From assembly GCA_002343425.1 (NCBI GenBank), contig DDSO01000058.1:672-22295 (forward strand): 21,624 nt of DNA. The letters run 5' to 3'. Under the pieces are notes generated by a model. It made no database searches. It was not told where the DNA came from and worked only from the letters and a program-made list of their open reading frames with translations. Of this stretch, positions 1 to 6,844 are shown one piece after another; the first letter of the stretch is position 1; each line of letters starts with the position of its first letter. A program made the position numbers and the translations under genes. Source of the stretch: Brevundimonas sp. UBA2388. Lineage in GTDB: Bacteria; Pseudomonadota; Alphaproteobacteria; Caulobacterales; Caulobacteraceae.

Positions 1-1064
1 TGGGCGTAGTCGACATAGACCTCGCCGCGGCCGGAGCCCGGGATGCGTTGCAGACGTCCCTGTGCCCCGGTGATCTTCTCCAGCCCGGCCAGCACCCGCT
101 CCGGAGTCTCACCGGCGGCGATGCACAGACCTGCGGCGACCAGGGCGTTCGAGGCCTGGAAGGCCCCCGCCAACGGCAGCAGCACCTCATGCAGGCTTCC
201 GCGCGCATCAATGGTCAGGCGCTGGCCTTCCGGCACGGCGCGGCGGGCGATCAGCGACAGATCCCTGCCCCGCTCGCCCACGGCCATGACGCCCAGACCC
301 GACATGATCGAGGCGGCGGCGAAGTTCGAATAGGCGTCGGAGTCCGCGTTCAGCACCGCCGTCCGGCCGCGTGGCAGCAGGGTCTCGAACAGCCGCAGCT
401 TGGCGTCACGATAGGCGGCCATATCGCCGTGATAATCGAGATGGTCCTGGCTCAGATTGGTGAAGGCGGCGGCCTGAAGCGTCACCCCGTCAAGCCGGCG
501 CTGATCGATGCCGTGCGATGAGGCCTCAAGCGCCAGATGGGTGACGCCGCTCCCGGCCAGATCGGCCAGCATCCGCGCCGCATCGGCGGCGTCCGGGCTG
601 GTCAGGCCGGGCCCCGTCAACTCGCGGTTAACGTTACCCATTTGTGCCAAAACCCCGAGCGTCCCCATGCTCGCGGCATGCAGGCCCATCGAGGCCCAGA
701 TCTGGCGGCAGAAGGCGGCGACCGAGGTCTTGCCGTTGGTGCCGGTGACCGCGACGCATGTCGCGGGCTGGGCGCCGTAGAACCCTCGCGCGGCGATCGC
801 ATAGGCCCGGCGCACATCGCCCGAGGTCACAAGCACCGGGGCCAGTCCCGCATCCGTATCGGCGGGCGCCAGCACGGCGGCCGCGCCCTGCGACAGGGCC
901 TGCGGAATGAAGGCGCGACCGTCAGCGGCGCTGCCGGGCAGGGCCACGAACAGCGAGCCCGGCGCGACCTTTCGGCTGTCGGCGGTGACGCCCGTGATCA
1001 TCGGATCAGCGGCCACGTCGCGGCGCAGCAGTTCCGACAGCTTGATCGGGGCCGGGGCGCTCAT
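1..1064 (-). CDS. murE: UDP-MurNAc-tripeptide synthetase MurE, 3' end cut off by window edge
   Basis: Cytoplasmic Mur ligase that adds the third amino acid (meso-diaminopimelate expected in this group) to UDP-MurNAc-L-Ala-D-Glu, using ATP. Reading leftward from the ATG at 1064, about 354 codons are present of the usual 480-500. The P-loop TGTNGKTS lies near 720-745. The EASSHGIDQRRLDG and FTNLSQDHLDYHG blocks typical of MurE follow, and the visible part ends in VYVDYA, the start of the VDYAH(T/S)PD motif. The C-terminal domain that sets specificity for the third residue is outside the window, so DAP specificity is inferred from lineage. The ATG overlaps the ftsI stop as ATGA, indicating translational coupling in the mraZ-rsmH-ftsL-ftsI-murE operon. 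Confidence 0.96.
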   Translation of the reverse strand, partial: MSAPAPIKLSELLRRDVAADPMITGVTADSRKVAPGSLFVALPGSAADGRAFIPQALSQGAAAVLAPADTDAGLAPVLVTSGDVRRAYAIAARGFYGAQPATCVAVTGTNGKTSVAAFCRQIWASMGLHAASMGTLGVLAQMGNVNRELTGPGLTSPDAADAARMLADLAGSGVTHLALEASSHGIDQRRLDGVTLQAAAFTNLSQDHLDYHGDMAAYRDAKLRLFETLLPRGRTAVLNADSDAYSNFAAASIMSGLGVMAVGERGRDLSLIARRAVPEGQRLTIDARGSLHEVLLPLAGAFQASNALVAAGLCIAAGETPERVLAGLEKITGAQGRLQRIPGSGRGEVYVDYA

Positions 1065-2797
1065 CGCCCGTCCCCTTCAAGGTCTTCAAACGCCGGAATG
1101 CGGTCGCCGAGGGCGGTGCGATAGGGGTCGGCCCGGCGCGCCACGCCGACGAAGCCGGCGATCCGGTCAGCGATCCGACCCACGGCCGGGGCGGCGACAA
1201 AACCGCCGGTGCGCGGATAGGTCTGCGGCTCGTCGATCAGCACGAGGATCTGGTAGCGGCGCGCATTGACCGGGCCGTCGGCGGGGAAGACCCCCGCGAA
1301 AGTGCCGACCGCATGGGCGGTGTTGTAGCGGCCGTTGACCGACTTGTTGGCCGAGCCGGTCTTGCCGCCGACCCGCAGTCCCGGCGCCTCGGCCCGGCCG
1401 CCCGAGCCGCGCACGACGTTGCGGCGCATCAGGTCCAGCATGGCCAGGGAGGTCTCGGGCGACACGATCTGGCGGCCGCGGACCTCGGGCCGGCCGCCCT
1501 TGCGCAGGGTCAGCGGAATGAACCGCCCGCCGTTGGTGAGGGCCCCCATGGCCGCGGCCATCTGCATCGGGGTGATCGAGATGCCATAGCCGAACGACAG
1601 CGAGGCCAGGGTCGAGTCCGACCATTCACGCGGCGTGATCGGCGCTTCCGAAGGGATCTCGAACGGCGCGCGCGACATCAGGCCGAAGCGATCGAAATAG
1701 TCCCGCATCACCCGTGGCCCCATCTGGGTCGACAGCAGGGAGGTGCCGATGTTGGACGAGTGCAGATACACCTCCTCCAGCGTCATCACCTTGTTCTGGG
1801 CGTGGAAGTCGGTGATCCGCCGGCTGCCGATCTGCAGCGCCTCGGAGGCGTCCAGCAGGGTGTTCATGTCGGCCCGGCCGGTGTCGATGGCGGCGGCGAC
1901 GGTGAAGGTCTTGAACACCGACCCCATCTCATAGGTGGCGGCGGTGGCGAGGTTGCGAGAATTGGACGCCGGCCAGCTGGCCATGCCCAGAACCTCGCCG
2001 GTCTGGACGTCGGTGATGATGCCGACGGCGCCCCGGGCCTGGGTCGCCTCGGCGGCGGCGGCCAGTTCATTCTCCAGCACGCCCTGGACGCGCAGGTCGA
2101 TGGAGATCTGGAAGCTCTCGCCGCGAGCCCCGGCGGCGCGGATTTCATCATTGAAGGCGCGTTCGGCGGCGGACAAGCCGACCCCGCCGGTATCGACATT
2201 GCCGACCACATGGCGGGCGGACTCACCGAGCGGATGAACCCGGACGTCCTCCGGCTCGAAGCTGACGCCGCCAAGCGCCAGATTGTGGACCGCCACCTTC
2301 TCGCGCGGCGTCAGACGGTTGACCACCAGCAGGCGCCGGTCGCCGTAAAGGGCCGCATCCAGCCGGGTCTTCGACACCCGCGGCAGGGCGCGCCGGATCT
2401 GCGCCGCGGCCGCCCGGCGATCCCAGACCTGGGCCGGGTCAATATAGAGGCCGTAGTGAACGATGTTGGTGGCCAGCAGGGCGCCGTTGCGATCGACCAT
2501 GTCGGCGCGGATCACCGCATTCGGATGGTTCGACGCGCCGCCGCCGGCGCCCGCTGTGAGCAGGGCCGCATGCACGGCGCCAAGCGTCAGACAGACGAAC
2601 ACCGCCGAAAACACCGACAGGATGACGAAGATGCGGACCCGGGTATCCTCCTCGGGCCGGGCATCGGCGTGGGCGCGGCCGAAGGCATGCTCGACCCACC
2701 ACATGGCTTCGGTCAGCCAGCGCCACGACGGCGTGAATCGTCGCACGCCCCAGGACGGCGCGGGCCGCTGCCCGACGTGCGGATCATGCACGCTCAC
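1061..2797 (-). CDS. ftsI: Septal peptidoglycan transpeptidase FtsI (PBP3)
   Basis: Class B penicillin-binding protein that cross-links septal peptidoglycan in the divisome. The product is 578 aa: a cytoplasmic N-tail, one membrane anchor at about 55-80, a PBP dimerisation domain at about 90-240 and a transpeptidase domain to about 550. The active-site motifs are all present: S293-V-F-K296 (nucleophile Ser293), S347-S-N349 and K479-T-G481. The start is GTG at 2797, whose last bases overlap the ftsL stop (GTGA), so initiation is probably coupled to ftsL translation. Its own stop overlaps the murE start. Length is normal and nothing is missing. Identity is firm; only the exact start could shift, as another GTG lies two codons in. 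Confidence 0.97.
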   Translation of the reverse strand: MSVHDPHVGQRPAPSWGVRRFTPSWRWLTEAMWWVEHAFGRAHADARPEEDTRVRIFVILSVFSAVFVCLTLGAVHAALLTAGAGGGASNHPNAVIRADMVDRNGALLATNIVHYGLYIDPAQVWDRRAAAAQIRRALPRVSKTRLDAALYGDRRLLVVNRLTPREKVAVHNLALGGVSFEPEDVRVHPLGESARHVVGNVDTGGVGLSAAERAFNDEIRAAGARGESFQISIDLRVQGVLENELAAAAEATQARGAVGIITDVQTGEVLGMASWPASNSRNLATAATYEMGSVFKTFTVAAAIDTGRADMNTLLDASEALQIGSRRITDFHAQNKVMTLEEVYLHSSNIGTSLLSTQMGPRVMRDYFDRFGLMSRAPFEIPSEAPITPREWSDSTLASLSFGYGISITPMQMAAAMGALTNGGRFIPLTLRKGGRPEVRGRQIVSPETSLAMLDLMRRNVVRGSGGRAEAPGLRVGGKTGSANKSVNGRYNTAHAVGTFAGVFPADGPVNARRYQILVLIDEPQTYPRTGGFVAAPAVGRIADRIAGFVGVARRADPYRTALGDRIPAFEDLEGDGR

Positions 2798-3213
2798 GGC
2801 TCGTCTCCCCGCGCGGGATCAGCAACGGGAGCGTCGGCGGCAGCGGACGGCGTCGGCGCGATGACCACCGGGCGCGGCTCGGGGATCGGAGCCAGGCTGG
2901 GCAGACTCTCGGCCGTCGCCTGACGGTGCACATCGACCGGTCCCAGACCGGCGCCGCGCGACAGGGCCTCGAGCCGGTTGGGCTGTTCCAGCCGGGCGAC
3001 CTCGGCGCGCAGCAGGCGCACCCGCTGGCCGTTGTCGCTGATCTGCCGCTCGAGTTCGGAGATGCGGGCGCTCTCGCGGGCCGCCGCCGCCTTGGCCACA
3101 TAGACCGAGAAGACCATGACCGCGACCAGCAGCACGCCGATGATCTCGATCCAGCGGATGCCACGGATCTTCCAGGCAAACAGACGGTTCAGGGCGACGA
3201 CAGCCGTGCTCAT
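2794..3213 (-). CDS. ftsL: Cell division protein FtsL
   Basis: Small bitopic divisome protein that acts with FtsB and FtsQ to activate FtsWI septal synthesis. The product is 139 aa, with a short cytoplasmic N-terminus, one membrane helix at about 22-40 and a heptad-like coiled coil at about 45-82 ([20 protein letters not shown]). The low-complexity Pro/Ala-rich tail is unlike the short E. coli protein but common in alphaproteobacterial FtsL. FtsL sequences are poorly conserved, so the call leans on topology and on its position between rsmH and ftsI. The ATG overlaps the rsmH stop (ATGA) and its TGA overlaps the ftsI GTG. Confidence 0.9.
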   Translation of the reverse strand: MSTAVVALNRLFAWKIRGIRWIEIIGVLLVAVMVFSVYVAKAAAARESARISELERQISDNGQRVRLLRAEVARLEQPNRLEALSRGAGLGPVDVHRQATAESLPSLAPIPEPRPVVIAPTPSAAADAPVADPARGDEP

Positions 3214-4163
3214 GCGGCGATCCTCCCCCAGGGGGCGGCGTCCGTACGGACCGCGGCGCGCAGCTTGGCGGACCGGGCGCGGGGGTTGTCGGCCCGCTCG
3301 GCGTCACCGGCCTCGCGCGCGCCCTTGAAGGACAGGGTGAAGCTGGGCTTGCGGGTCTCGATCGCGACCGGGGCGTGGCGCGAGCCACCGGGCGCATTGC
3401 CCGTGCGTTCGGTCAGGAAGGCCTTGACGATGCGGTCCTCCAGCGAATGGAAGGTCACCACCGCCAGCCGGCCGCCCGGCGACAGGGCGGCCTCGGCGGC
3501 TTCCAGCCCCTGACGCAGCTGGCCCAGTTCGTCGTTCACGGCGATGCGCAGGGCCTGGAACACGCGCGTGGCCGGATGGATCGGCGCGCCGCGGCGTCCG
3601 CCCAGCGCCTTCTCGACCACCTCGGCAAGATCCAGGGTGCGCTCGAACGGCCGCTCGACGCGTCGGCGCAGGATGGCGGTCGCGACCCGGCCCGACTGGC
3701 GCTCGTCGCCGTACAGTTTGAAGATATGGGCCATGGGCCCGTGGTCCCAGCCGTTCACGATGTCGGCGGCGGTCTCGCCCTCATCGCTCATCCGCATGTC
3801 CAGCGGCCCGTCGCGCATGAAGGAGAAGCCGCGCTCAGCCTGGTCCAGTTGCATCGAAGAGACGCCGATATCGAAGACCACCCCGTCCAGCCGCGCCTCG
3901 CCCGACTCCGCGAACGCCTCGGCCAGACCCGAGAAGGGCGTGCGCACCAGCCGGAACCGGCCGGGATAGTCGTTGGCCACGGCGTCGGCGTGCGGCTGCA
4001 CCGTCGGATCGCGGTCCAGGGCGATGACCGTCGCCCCGGTCGCCAGAATGGCGCGGGTGTAGCCGCCGGCCCCGAAGGTGGCGTCGATGATCACATCCCC
4101 GGCCTGCGGGGCGAGGGCCTCGATCACTTCTGCCAGCAGGACGGGGGCGTGGGGCGACATCAT
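3210..4163 (-). CDS. rsmH: 16S rRNA (cytosine1402-N4)-methyltransferase RsmH (MraW)
   Basis: SAM-dependent methyltransferase that modifies N4 of C1402 in the decoding centre of 16S rRNA. The product is 317 aa. The N-terminal block [13 protein letters not shown] and the SAM-binding [14 protein letters not shown] (about 27-40) are present. The family signatures [19 protein letters not shown] and [13 protein letters not shown] follow. Two ATGs lie side by side (4163 and 4160). The first is chosen because it overlaps the mraZ TGA as ATGA, matching the other junctions of this operon; the open frame runs upstream into mraZ, which argues against a longer form. Its TGA overlaps the ftsL ATG. Confidence 0.96.
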   Translation of the reverse strand: MMSPHAPVLLAEVIEALAPQAGDVIIDATFGAGGYTRAILATGATVIALDRDPTVQPHADAVANDYPGRFRLVRTPFSGLAEAFAESGEARLDGVVFDIGVSSMQLDQAERGFSFMRDGPLDMRMSDEGETAADIVNGWDHGPMAHIFKLYGDERQSGRVATAILRRRVERPFERTLDLAEVVEKALGGRRGAPIHPATRVFQALRIAVNDELGQLRQGLEAAEAALSPGGRLAVVTFHSLEDRIVKAFLTERTGNAPGGSRHAPVAIETRKPSFTLSFKGAREAGDAERADNPRARSAKLRAAVRTDAAPWGRIAA

Positions 4164-4594
4164 CCGCCCTCCCCGTTCATGACCTGACGGGCCAGCGCCC
4201 GGCGGGCGTCCTTGCGGGCGTTCCAGCGCGCCCGGTCCCAGATCTGGAAACGCGGCCCCAGGCCGACAATCACAACATCCTCGCCCAGTCCGGCATCCTG
4301 ACACAGGCTTTCCGGCAGGGTGATGCGGCCGCCGCCGTCATACGACAGGGGTCGCTGGCCGGCGTAGAAGGTCTCTTCCAGGGCGGTGCGTTTGTCGCTG
4401 CCGAACGGCAGGGCCTCGATCCGGGCGACATATTCGGCCATCAGCCGGTCGCCGCCGGCCTCAAGGCAGTCATCGGCGAGGGCGAAGAAGCAGAAGACGC
4501 CGTGCTCGGCGCCATTGTCGGCGGTGCGGAACTCCTGCGGGATCAGCAGGCGTCGCTTCCCGTCCAATTGTTTCTCGTAGGTCGAGAGAAACAC
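4160..4594 (-). CDS. mraZ: Transcriptional regulator MraZ
   Basis: AbrB/SpoVT-like DNA-binding protein that binds TGGGN repeats ahead of its own operon; in E. coli it represses the dcw cluster. The product is 144 aa and carries the family's two DxxxR motifs, D11-GKR-R15 in [10 protein letters not shown] and D86-GGG-R90 in [10 protein letters not shown]. The start is taken as GTG at 4594 because the protein then begins with the conserved [10 protein letters not shown]. The frame stays open to 4675, but that extension (rich in Arg, Gly and Cys) resembles no MraZ N-terminus. A GGGGCA stretch upstream is a modest ribosome-binding site. First gene of the operon, preceded by a four-box operator. 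Confidence 0.95.
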   Translation of the reverse strand: MFLSTYEKQLDGKRRLLIPQEFRTADNGAEHGVFCFFALADDCLEAGGDRLMAEYVARIEALPFGSDKRTALEETFYAGQRPLSYDGGGRITLPESLCQDAGLGEDVVIVGLGPRFQIWDRARWNARKDARRALARQVMNGEGG

Positions 4595-4680
4595 GCCTGC
4601 CCCAAACTCGGACCTCTCGGTCCGCCCCTCTGATCCCCGTGAACACCCACGCGGCGCAAACCAACCCCGCGCCAAGCGTC

Positions 4681-4715
4681 TGGGATAGCATGGGATGAAA
4701 TGGGTCTCAATGGGA
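4681..4715 (+). promoter_or_regulatory. MraZ operator: four TGGGN boxes at 10-bp period
   Basis: TGGGA, TGGGA, TGGGT and TGGGA start at 4681, 4691, 4701 and 4711, so each 5-bp box is followed by a 5-bp spacer and all sit on one face of the helix. TGGGN repeats with 5-nt spacers are the known MraZ target in E. coli, where three are described. Here there are four, about 85-120 bp ahead of mraZ and written on the strand opposite to the gene. The match to the published motif and the location make autoregulation very likely. Confidence 0.85.
4682..4710 (-). promoter_or_regulatory. Candidate promoter of the mraZ-rsmH-ftsL-ftsI-murE operon
   Basis: On the minus strand a TTGAGA (-35, plus-strand 4705-4710) and a TATCCC (-10, 4682-4687) are 17 bp apart, giving a start near 4675 and a leader of about 80 nt. 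Both hexamers lie inside the MraZ box array, as expected for an autorepressed promoter. The -10 match is weak, so the exact promoter is inference. Confidence 0.4.
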
Positions 4716-4913
4716 TTAGTTGACGCCGGTTAACCTCGAATGTGGCGGGAAGGCCTGCATAGGCATGAACATACACAGAACATCGACAGTATAAACAGGC
4801 TGTGGACCATTCCTGCGCCGCATTGAGGGCCAAAGGGTTAACGCGGAACGGGGCACGGCGGCCGCACTGGACGGCGTTCCGGAACCCTCCGCGGGCGCGC
4901 GGGTTTTCATGCC
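4716..4913. other. Non-coding spacer upstream of the mraZ operator
   Basis: Together with the operator this forms the roughly 320-bp stretch between mraZ and the next small gene. It is locally A+T-richer (about 4735-4800) than its surroundings. It contains GTTAACC at about 4729-4735 and GGTTAACG at about 4836-4843, each resembling a CtrA half-site, but neither has a second half at the right spacing. No convincing reading frame is seen. It may hold further promoter elements for the operon or for the short gene at 4914. Confidence 0.4.
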
Positions 4914-5087
4914 ATGCCGAACAAACCCGCTCCGGACCCGACCAGGCCCCTGTCCCCCCGGGCTGTGGACGGCGCCGTGGTCGTCAAGGACCCGCCCGAG
5001 GCGGCTATGGACCTGACGGCGGATGCGGCGGAAATCTCGGGCCTCCGCCTGATCGACGCCGCCGACAAGGCCCGGAAACGCTACTAG
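4914..5087 (+). CDS. Small conserved-looking protein, 57 aa, unknown function
   Basis: ATG at 4914 opens a 57-codon frame ending in TAG at 5085-5087. I do not recognise a function. The product begins MPNKPAPDPTRPLSPRAVDG and ends LRLIDAADKARKRY. It is Pro-rich at the start and predicted helical at the C-terminus, with no membrane segment or signal peptide. Support for it being real: nearly nine in ten codons end in G or C, like the neighbours; it is bounded by the mraZ control region and a REP-like hairpin that begins 2 bp after the stop; and no other gene covers this interval. Against: no clear ribosome-binding site is visible and I have no homologue. It points toward the 3' end of rnpB. Confidence 0.55.
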   Translation: MPNKPAPDPTRPLSPRAVDGAVVVKDPPEAAMDLTADAAEISGLRLIDAADKARKRY

Positions 5088-5089
5088 CG

Positions 5090-5123
5090 CTCAAGCAGCG
5101 AGCCGCCGCGCGGCGAGCGTTAG
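5090..5123. repeat. REP-like hairpin element, copy 1
   Basis: A 34-bp element beginning CTCAAGCAGCGAG and ending CGAGCGTTAG encloses a hairpin GCCGC-CGC-GCGGC plus a closing G-C pair. It matches 32 of 34 bases with the element at 16626-16659. The two differing positions form a base pair in the stem and have changed together. It lies between the small plus-strand gene and the 3' end of rnpB, so it could also act as a transcription end for either. Confidence 0.65.
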
Positions 5124-5138
5124 CACTCCAGAAATTAT

Positions 5139-5513
5139 GTCAGACGGCCTGTAAGCCGGGTTCTGTTCCGTCCGAAGACGGTGACGATCATTCCTCTGGA
5201 CCACCCGTCGCCGGATGGTTCTCGCGACCTACCCGGACGCCTCGGGCGGTGAACCCTGCGGCCAAAACCGCGCGACGTCCCTATTCGGTCTTGCTCCAGG
5301 CGGGGCTTGCCATGCCGTCCCTGTTGCCAGGCACGCGGTGGGCTCTTACCCCACCCTTTCACCCTTCCCTGCCCCGAGGGGCAGGCGGTTTGCTTTCTGT
5401 GGCGCTATCCCTCGGGTCGCCCCGGGCGGGTGTTGCCCGCCGCCTCTTCACCGTGGAGCCCGGACTTTCCTCGACGGAGGCAAGCCCCCGCCGCGACCGC
5501 CCGGCCGTCTGAC
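5139..5513 (-). ncRNA. rnpB: RNase P RNA (class A)
   Basis: Catalytic RNA of RNase P, which trims tRNA 5' leaders. On the minus strand the universal 5' core GAGGAAAGTCCGGGCTCC (plus-strand about 5454-5471) and the 3' core ACCCGGCTTACAG (about 5150-5163) are both present at the right distance. The ends are set by helix P1: GTCAGACGGCC at 5503-5513 pairs perfectly with GGCCGTCTGAC at 5139-5149. The total of about 375 nt suits a class A alphaproteobacterial RNA. A promoter immediately upstream predicts a start within a base or two of the P1 5' end. True mature ends may differ by a few nucleotides. Confidence 0.95.
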
Positions 5514-5520
5514 GGGCGGG

Positions 5521-5549
5521 TTAGTGGGCTTTTCAGAGGTCGGCGTCAA
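5521..5549 (-). promoter_or_regulatory. rnpB: Probable rnpB promoter
   Basis: Minus-strand TTGACG (-35, plus-strand 5544-5549), a 17-bp spacer and CACTAA (-10, 5521-5526) place the start near 5514, where helix P1 of rnpB begins. The -35 is strong and the -10 weak. The inverted-repeat DUF559 unit begins at 5551, one base beyond the -35. Confidence 0.55.
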
Positions 5550-5550
5550 C

Positions 5551-5606
5551 GTTCTCCCTCCCCTTCATGGGGAGGGACGGCGAGGCGCAGCCGAGCCCGG
5601 GTGGGG
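5551..5606 (+). repeat. Hairpin repeat, left inverted copy
   Basis: Begins GTTCTCCCTCCCC. A perfect hairpin TCCCTCCCC-TTCAT-GGGGAGGGA is followed by GACGGCGAGG and GAGCCCGGGTGGGG. It contains the last 13 codons and the stop of the DUF559 gene; the TGA lies within the hairpin loop. Inverted copy at 6017-6074; direct copy starting at 21602. Confidence 0.85.
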
Positions 5607-5945
5607 TACGCCGGCCCCAAGCTCGGTCCTGATCCGCTCCATCACCCAATCAAGGTGATCACGCACCGCTTCGTTGCTGAACCGCAGCGTCCGGTACCCT
5701 TCCCGGAGGAGCACCGCATCCCGCGTCCGGTCATGCTCCACGCGGTGCTCATGCATCCGCCCGTCGACCTCAACGACCAGCCGGCTACGGTGGCAAACGA
5801 AGTCCAGAAAGTAGCCGCGAAAAGGGGTCTGCCGTCGAAAGTGTCTGCCCTCGGCGCGCAGACGTCGCAGGCTTTTCCAAAGCCTCAGTTCGGGCGGCGT
5901 CATCGCCTTTCGCATGGCGCGGGCTTTTTCGATTGCAGGATCCAT
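5565..5945 (-). CDS. DUF559 (Vsr-like nuclease fold) protein
   Basis: A 126-aa protein of the DUF559 family, which shares the fold of very-short-patch-repair and other PD-(D/E)xK nucleases; a biochemical role is not established for most members. Visible family features are MRKAMTPPELRLWKSLRR (Glu19), the core FRGYFLDFVCHRSRLVVEVDG (Asp48, Glu59, Asp61), and HDRTRDAVLLREGYRTLRF. The start is ATG at 5945, preceded by GGAGG with 5-nt spacing; two upstream in-frame Met codons lack such a site. The last 13 residues (from about Pro114, HPGSAAPRRPSP) are encoded by the flanking repeat, whose hairpin loop supplies the stop. No methyltransferase or mutL-like partner is adjacent, so a restriction or Vsr role is not supported. 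Confidence 0.88.
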   Translation of the reverse strand: MDPAIEKARAMRKAMTPPELRLWKSLRRLRAEGRHFRRQTPFRGYFLDFVCHRSRLVVEVDGRMHEHRVEHDRTRDAVLLREGYRTLRFSNEAVRDHLDWVMERIRTELGAGVPHPGSAAPRRPSP

Positions 5946-6016
5946 GACTGCCTCCGATTGCATGACTGCTACAATCTTTGGCTGCATAGGTCAAGCAGCG
6001 CGGCGGCTGGTCAATT

Positions 6017-6074
6017 CCCCACCCGGGCTCGCCTGACGGCTCGCCGTCCCTCCCCACTTCGGGGGAGGGAGAAG
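6017..6074 (-). repeat. Hairpin repeat, right inverted copy
   Basis: Read on the minus strand it begins GCTTCTCCCTCCCCC, forms a hairpin with arms TCCCTCCCC and GGGGAGGGA, and continues GACGGCGAG and GCGAGCCCGGGTGGGG, matching the copy at 5551-5606 apart from the loop and a short middle segment. It directly abuts the amidase stop codon (6075-6077). Confidence 0.85.
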
Positions 6075-6836
6075 CTAGTTCAACACCCCCGTCACGCTCT
6101 CCGCCGTCGCCAGCTGGAGCACCCCCATCAGGGTCGCGCGCGTCTCGCCGTCCGCTACCCCGTCGACCTGCCCCGGCCGCCAGTGGCGCTGGAAGGCCTC
6201 GACGGTCAGCCGGGTCGCCTCGTCATAGGTTCCGCCAGGCAGCAGGGCATAGCCCAGCCGGTGCAGGCCCGCGCGCAGCACGATCACGCCCAGCCCCTCG
6301 TCGCCGACGCCCAGTGGCACGCCCAGCGCCGCGATCCGTTCCGGCGCGGGTTCGAACCAGAGACCATGCCCGACCGAGGCCAGCCGCTTCCACGGAAAGC
6401 GCTCGCCGGGATCCTGTTTGCGCTCGGGCGCCAGGTCGGAATGGCCGATGATGCGCGCGTCGGGGATGGTCCAGCGGCTGCGGATGTCGCTGACCAGACT
6501 GATCACCGCATCGATCTGGATCTCGGGGAAGTCGCGATAGCCGAACTCATGGCCGGGATTGACGATCTCGATGCCGATGGACGCCGCATTGCAGTCGGTC
6601 TCGCCCTGCCAGCCGCCCTTGCCGGCATGCCAGGCGCGGCGCGCCTCGGCGACCAGCCGCAGGATCGAGCCGTCCTCGTCGACGACATAGTGGGCCGAGA
6701 CCTTGGCCTCGGTGTCGCACAGGCGAGCGACGGCCTCATCGGCAGACTTCATGCCGGTATAGTGCAGCACCAGCATGTCGGGCGGGCCGCGGCGGGCGTC
6801 GAAATTGGGGGACGGAACGTCCTTCACGGTCAGCAC
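6075..6836 (-). CDS. N-acetylmuramoyl-L-alanine amidase (Amidase_2 plus peptidoglycan-binding domain)
   Basis: Zinc amidase that cleaves the MurNAc-L-Ala bond. The product is 253 aa: an N-terminal Amidase_2 domain (about 15-150) and a C-terminal PG_binding_1-like domain (about 175-245, with LHRLGY, TYDEATRLTVEAFQRHW and VDGVAD). Likely zinc ligands are His25 (LVLHYTG), His132 (IIGHSDLAP) and Asp142 (KQDPGERFPW). The domain order matches AmiD, but there is no signal peptide or lipobox, so a cytoplasmic anhydro-muropeptide recycling role like AmpD is as likely. The start is GTG at 6836, 8 bp after the stop of the upstream membrane protein, suggesting coupling; another GTG three codons in is possible. 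The stop abuts the inverted repeat. Confidence 0.9.
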   Translation of the reverse strand: MLTVKDVPSPNFDARRGPPDMLVLHYTGMKSADEAVARLCDTEAKVSAHYVVDEDGSILRLVAEARRAWHAGKGGWQGETDCNAASIGIEIVNPGHEFGYRDFPEIQIDAVISLVSDIRSRWTIPDARIIGHSDLAPERKQDPGERFPWKRLASVGHGLWFEPAPERIAALGVPLGVGDEGLGVIVLRAGLHRLGYALLPGGTYDEATRLTVEAFQRHWRPGQVDGVADGETRATLMGVLQLATAESVTGVLN

Positions 6837-6844
6837 GGCCCGAC

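Larger units (their letters stand above)
5551..6074. mobile_element. Candidate DUF559 unit bounded by inverted hairpin repeats
   Basis: Two inverted copies of an approximately 56-58 bp repeat (5551-5606 and 6017-6074) enclose a single DUF559 gene. The outer edges meet functional sequence exactly: the left end is 1 bp from the rnpB -35 and the right end touches the TAG stop of the amidase gene. A further copy of the repeat begins at 21602. This arrangement looks like a small inserted cassette, but no target duplication is evident and no transposase-type catalytic core is recognised. Mobility is an inference from structure only. Confidence 0.35.

Noticed and set aside
1313..2923. Long plus-strand open frame opposite ftsI/ftsL
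   Set aside because: Shadow of the G+C-rich minus-strand genes: rich in Gly, Arg, His and Gln, with no recognised domain, and ftsI opposite is complete with all motifs. The same holds for the long plus-strand frames over rsmH (3375-4187), sppA (7205-9163), the beta-helix and Sel1 genes (11162-14288) and M48 (18257-19438).
4729..4843. CtrA sites upstream of mraZ
   Set aside because: Two TTAA half-sites occur but neither has a partner at the 7-bp spacing; near matches have two or more mismatches.
5565..5945. DUF559 protein as part of a restriction-modification or Vsr repair system
   Set aside because: No DNA methyltransferase, specificity subunit or mismatch-repair gene is adjacent; neighbours are rnpB and a peptidoglycan amidase.
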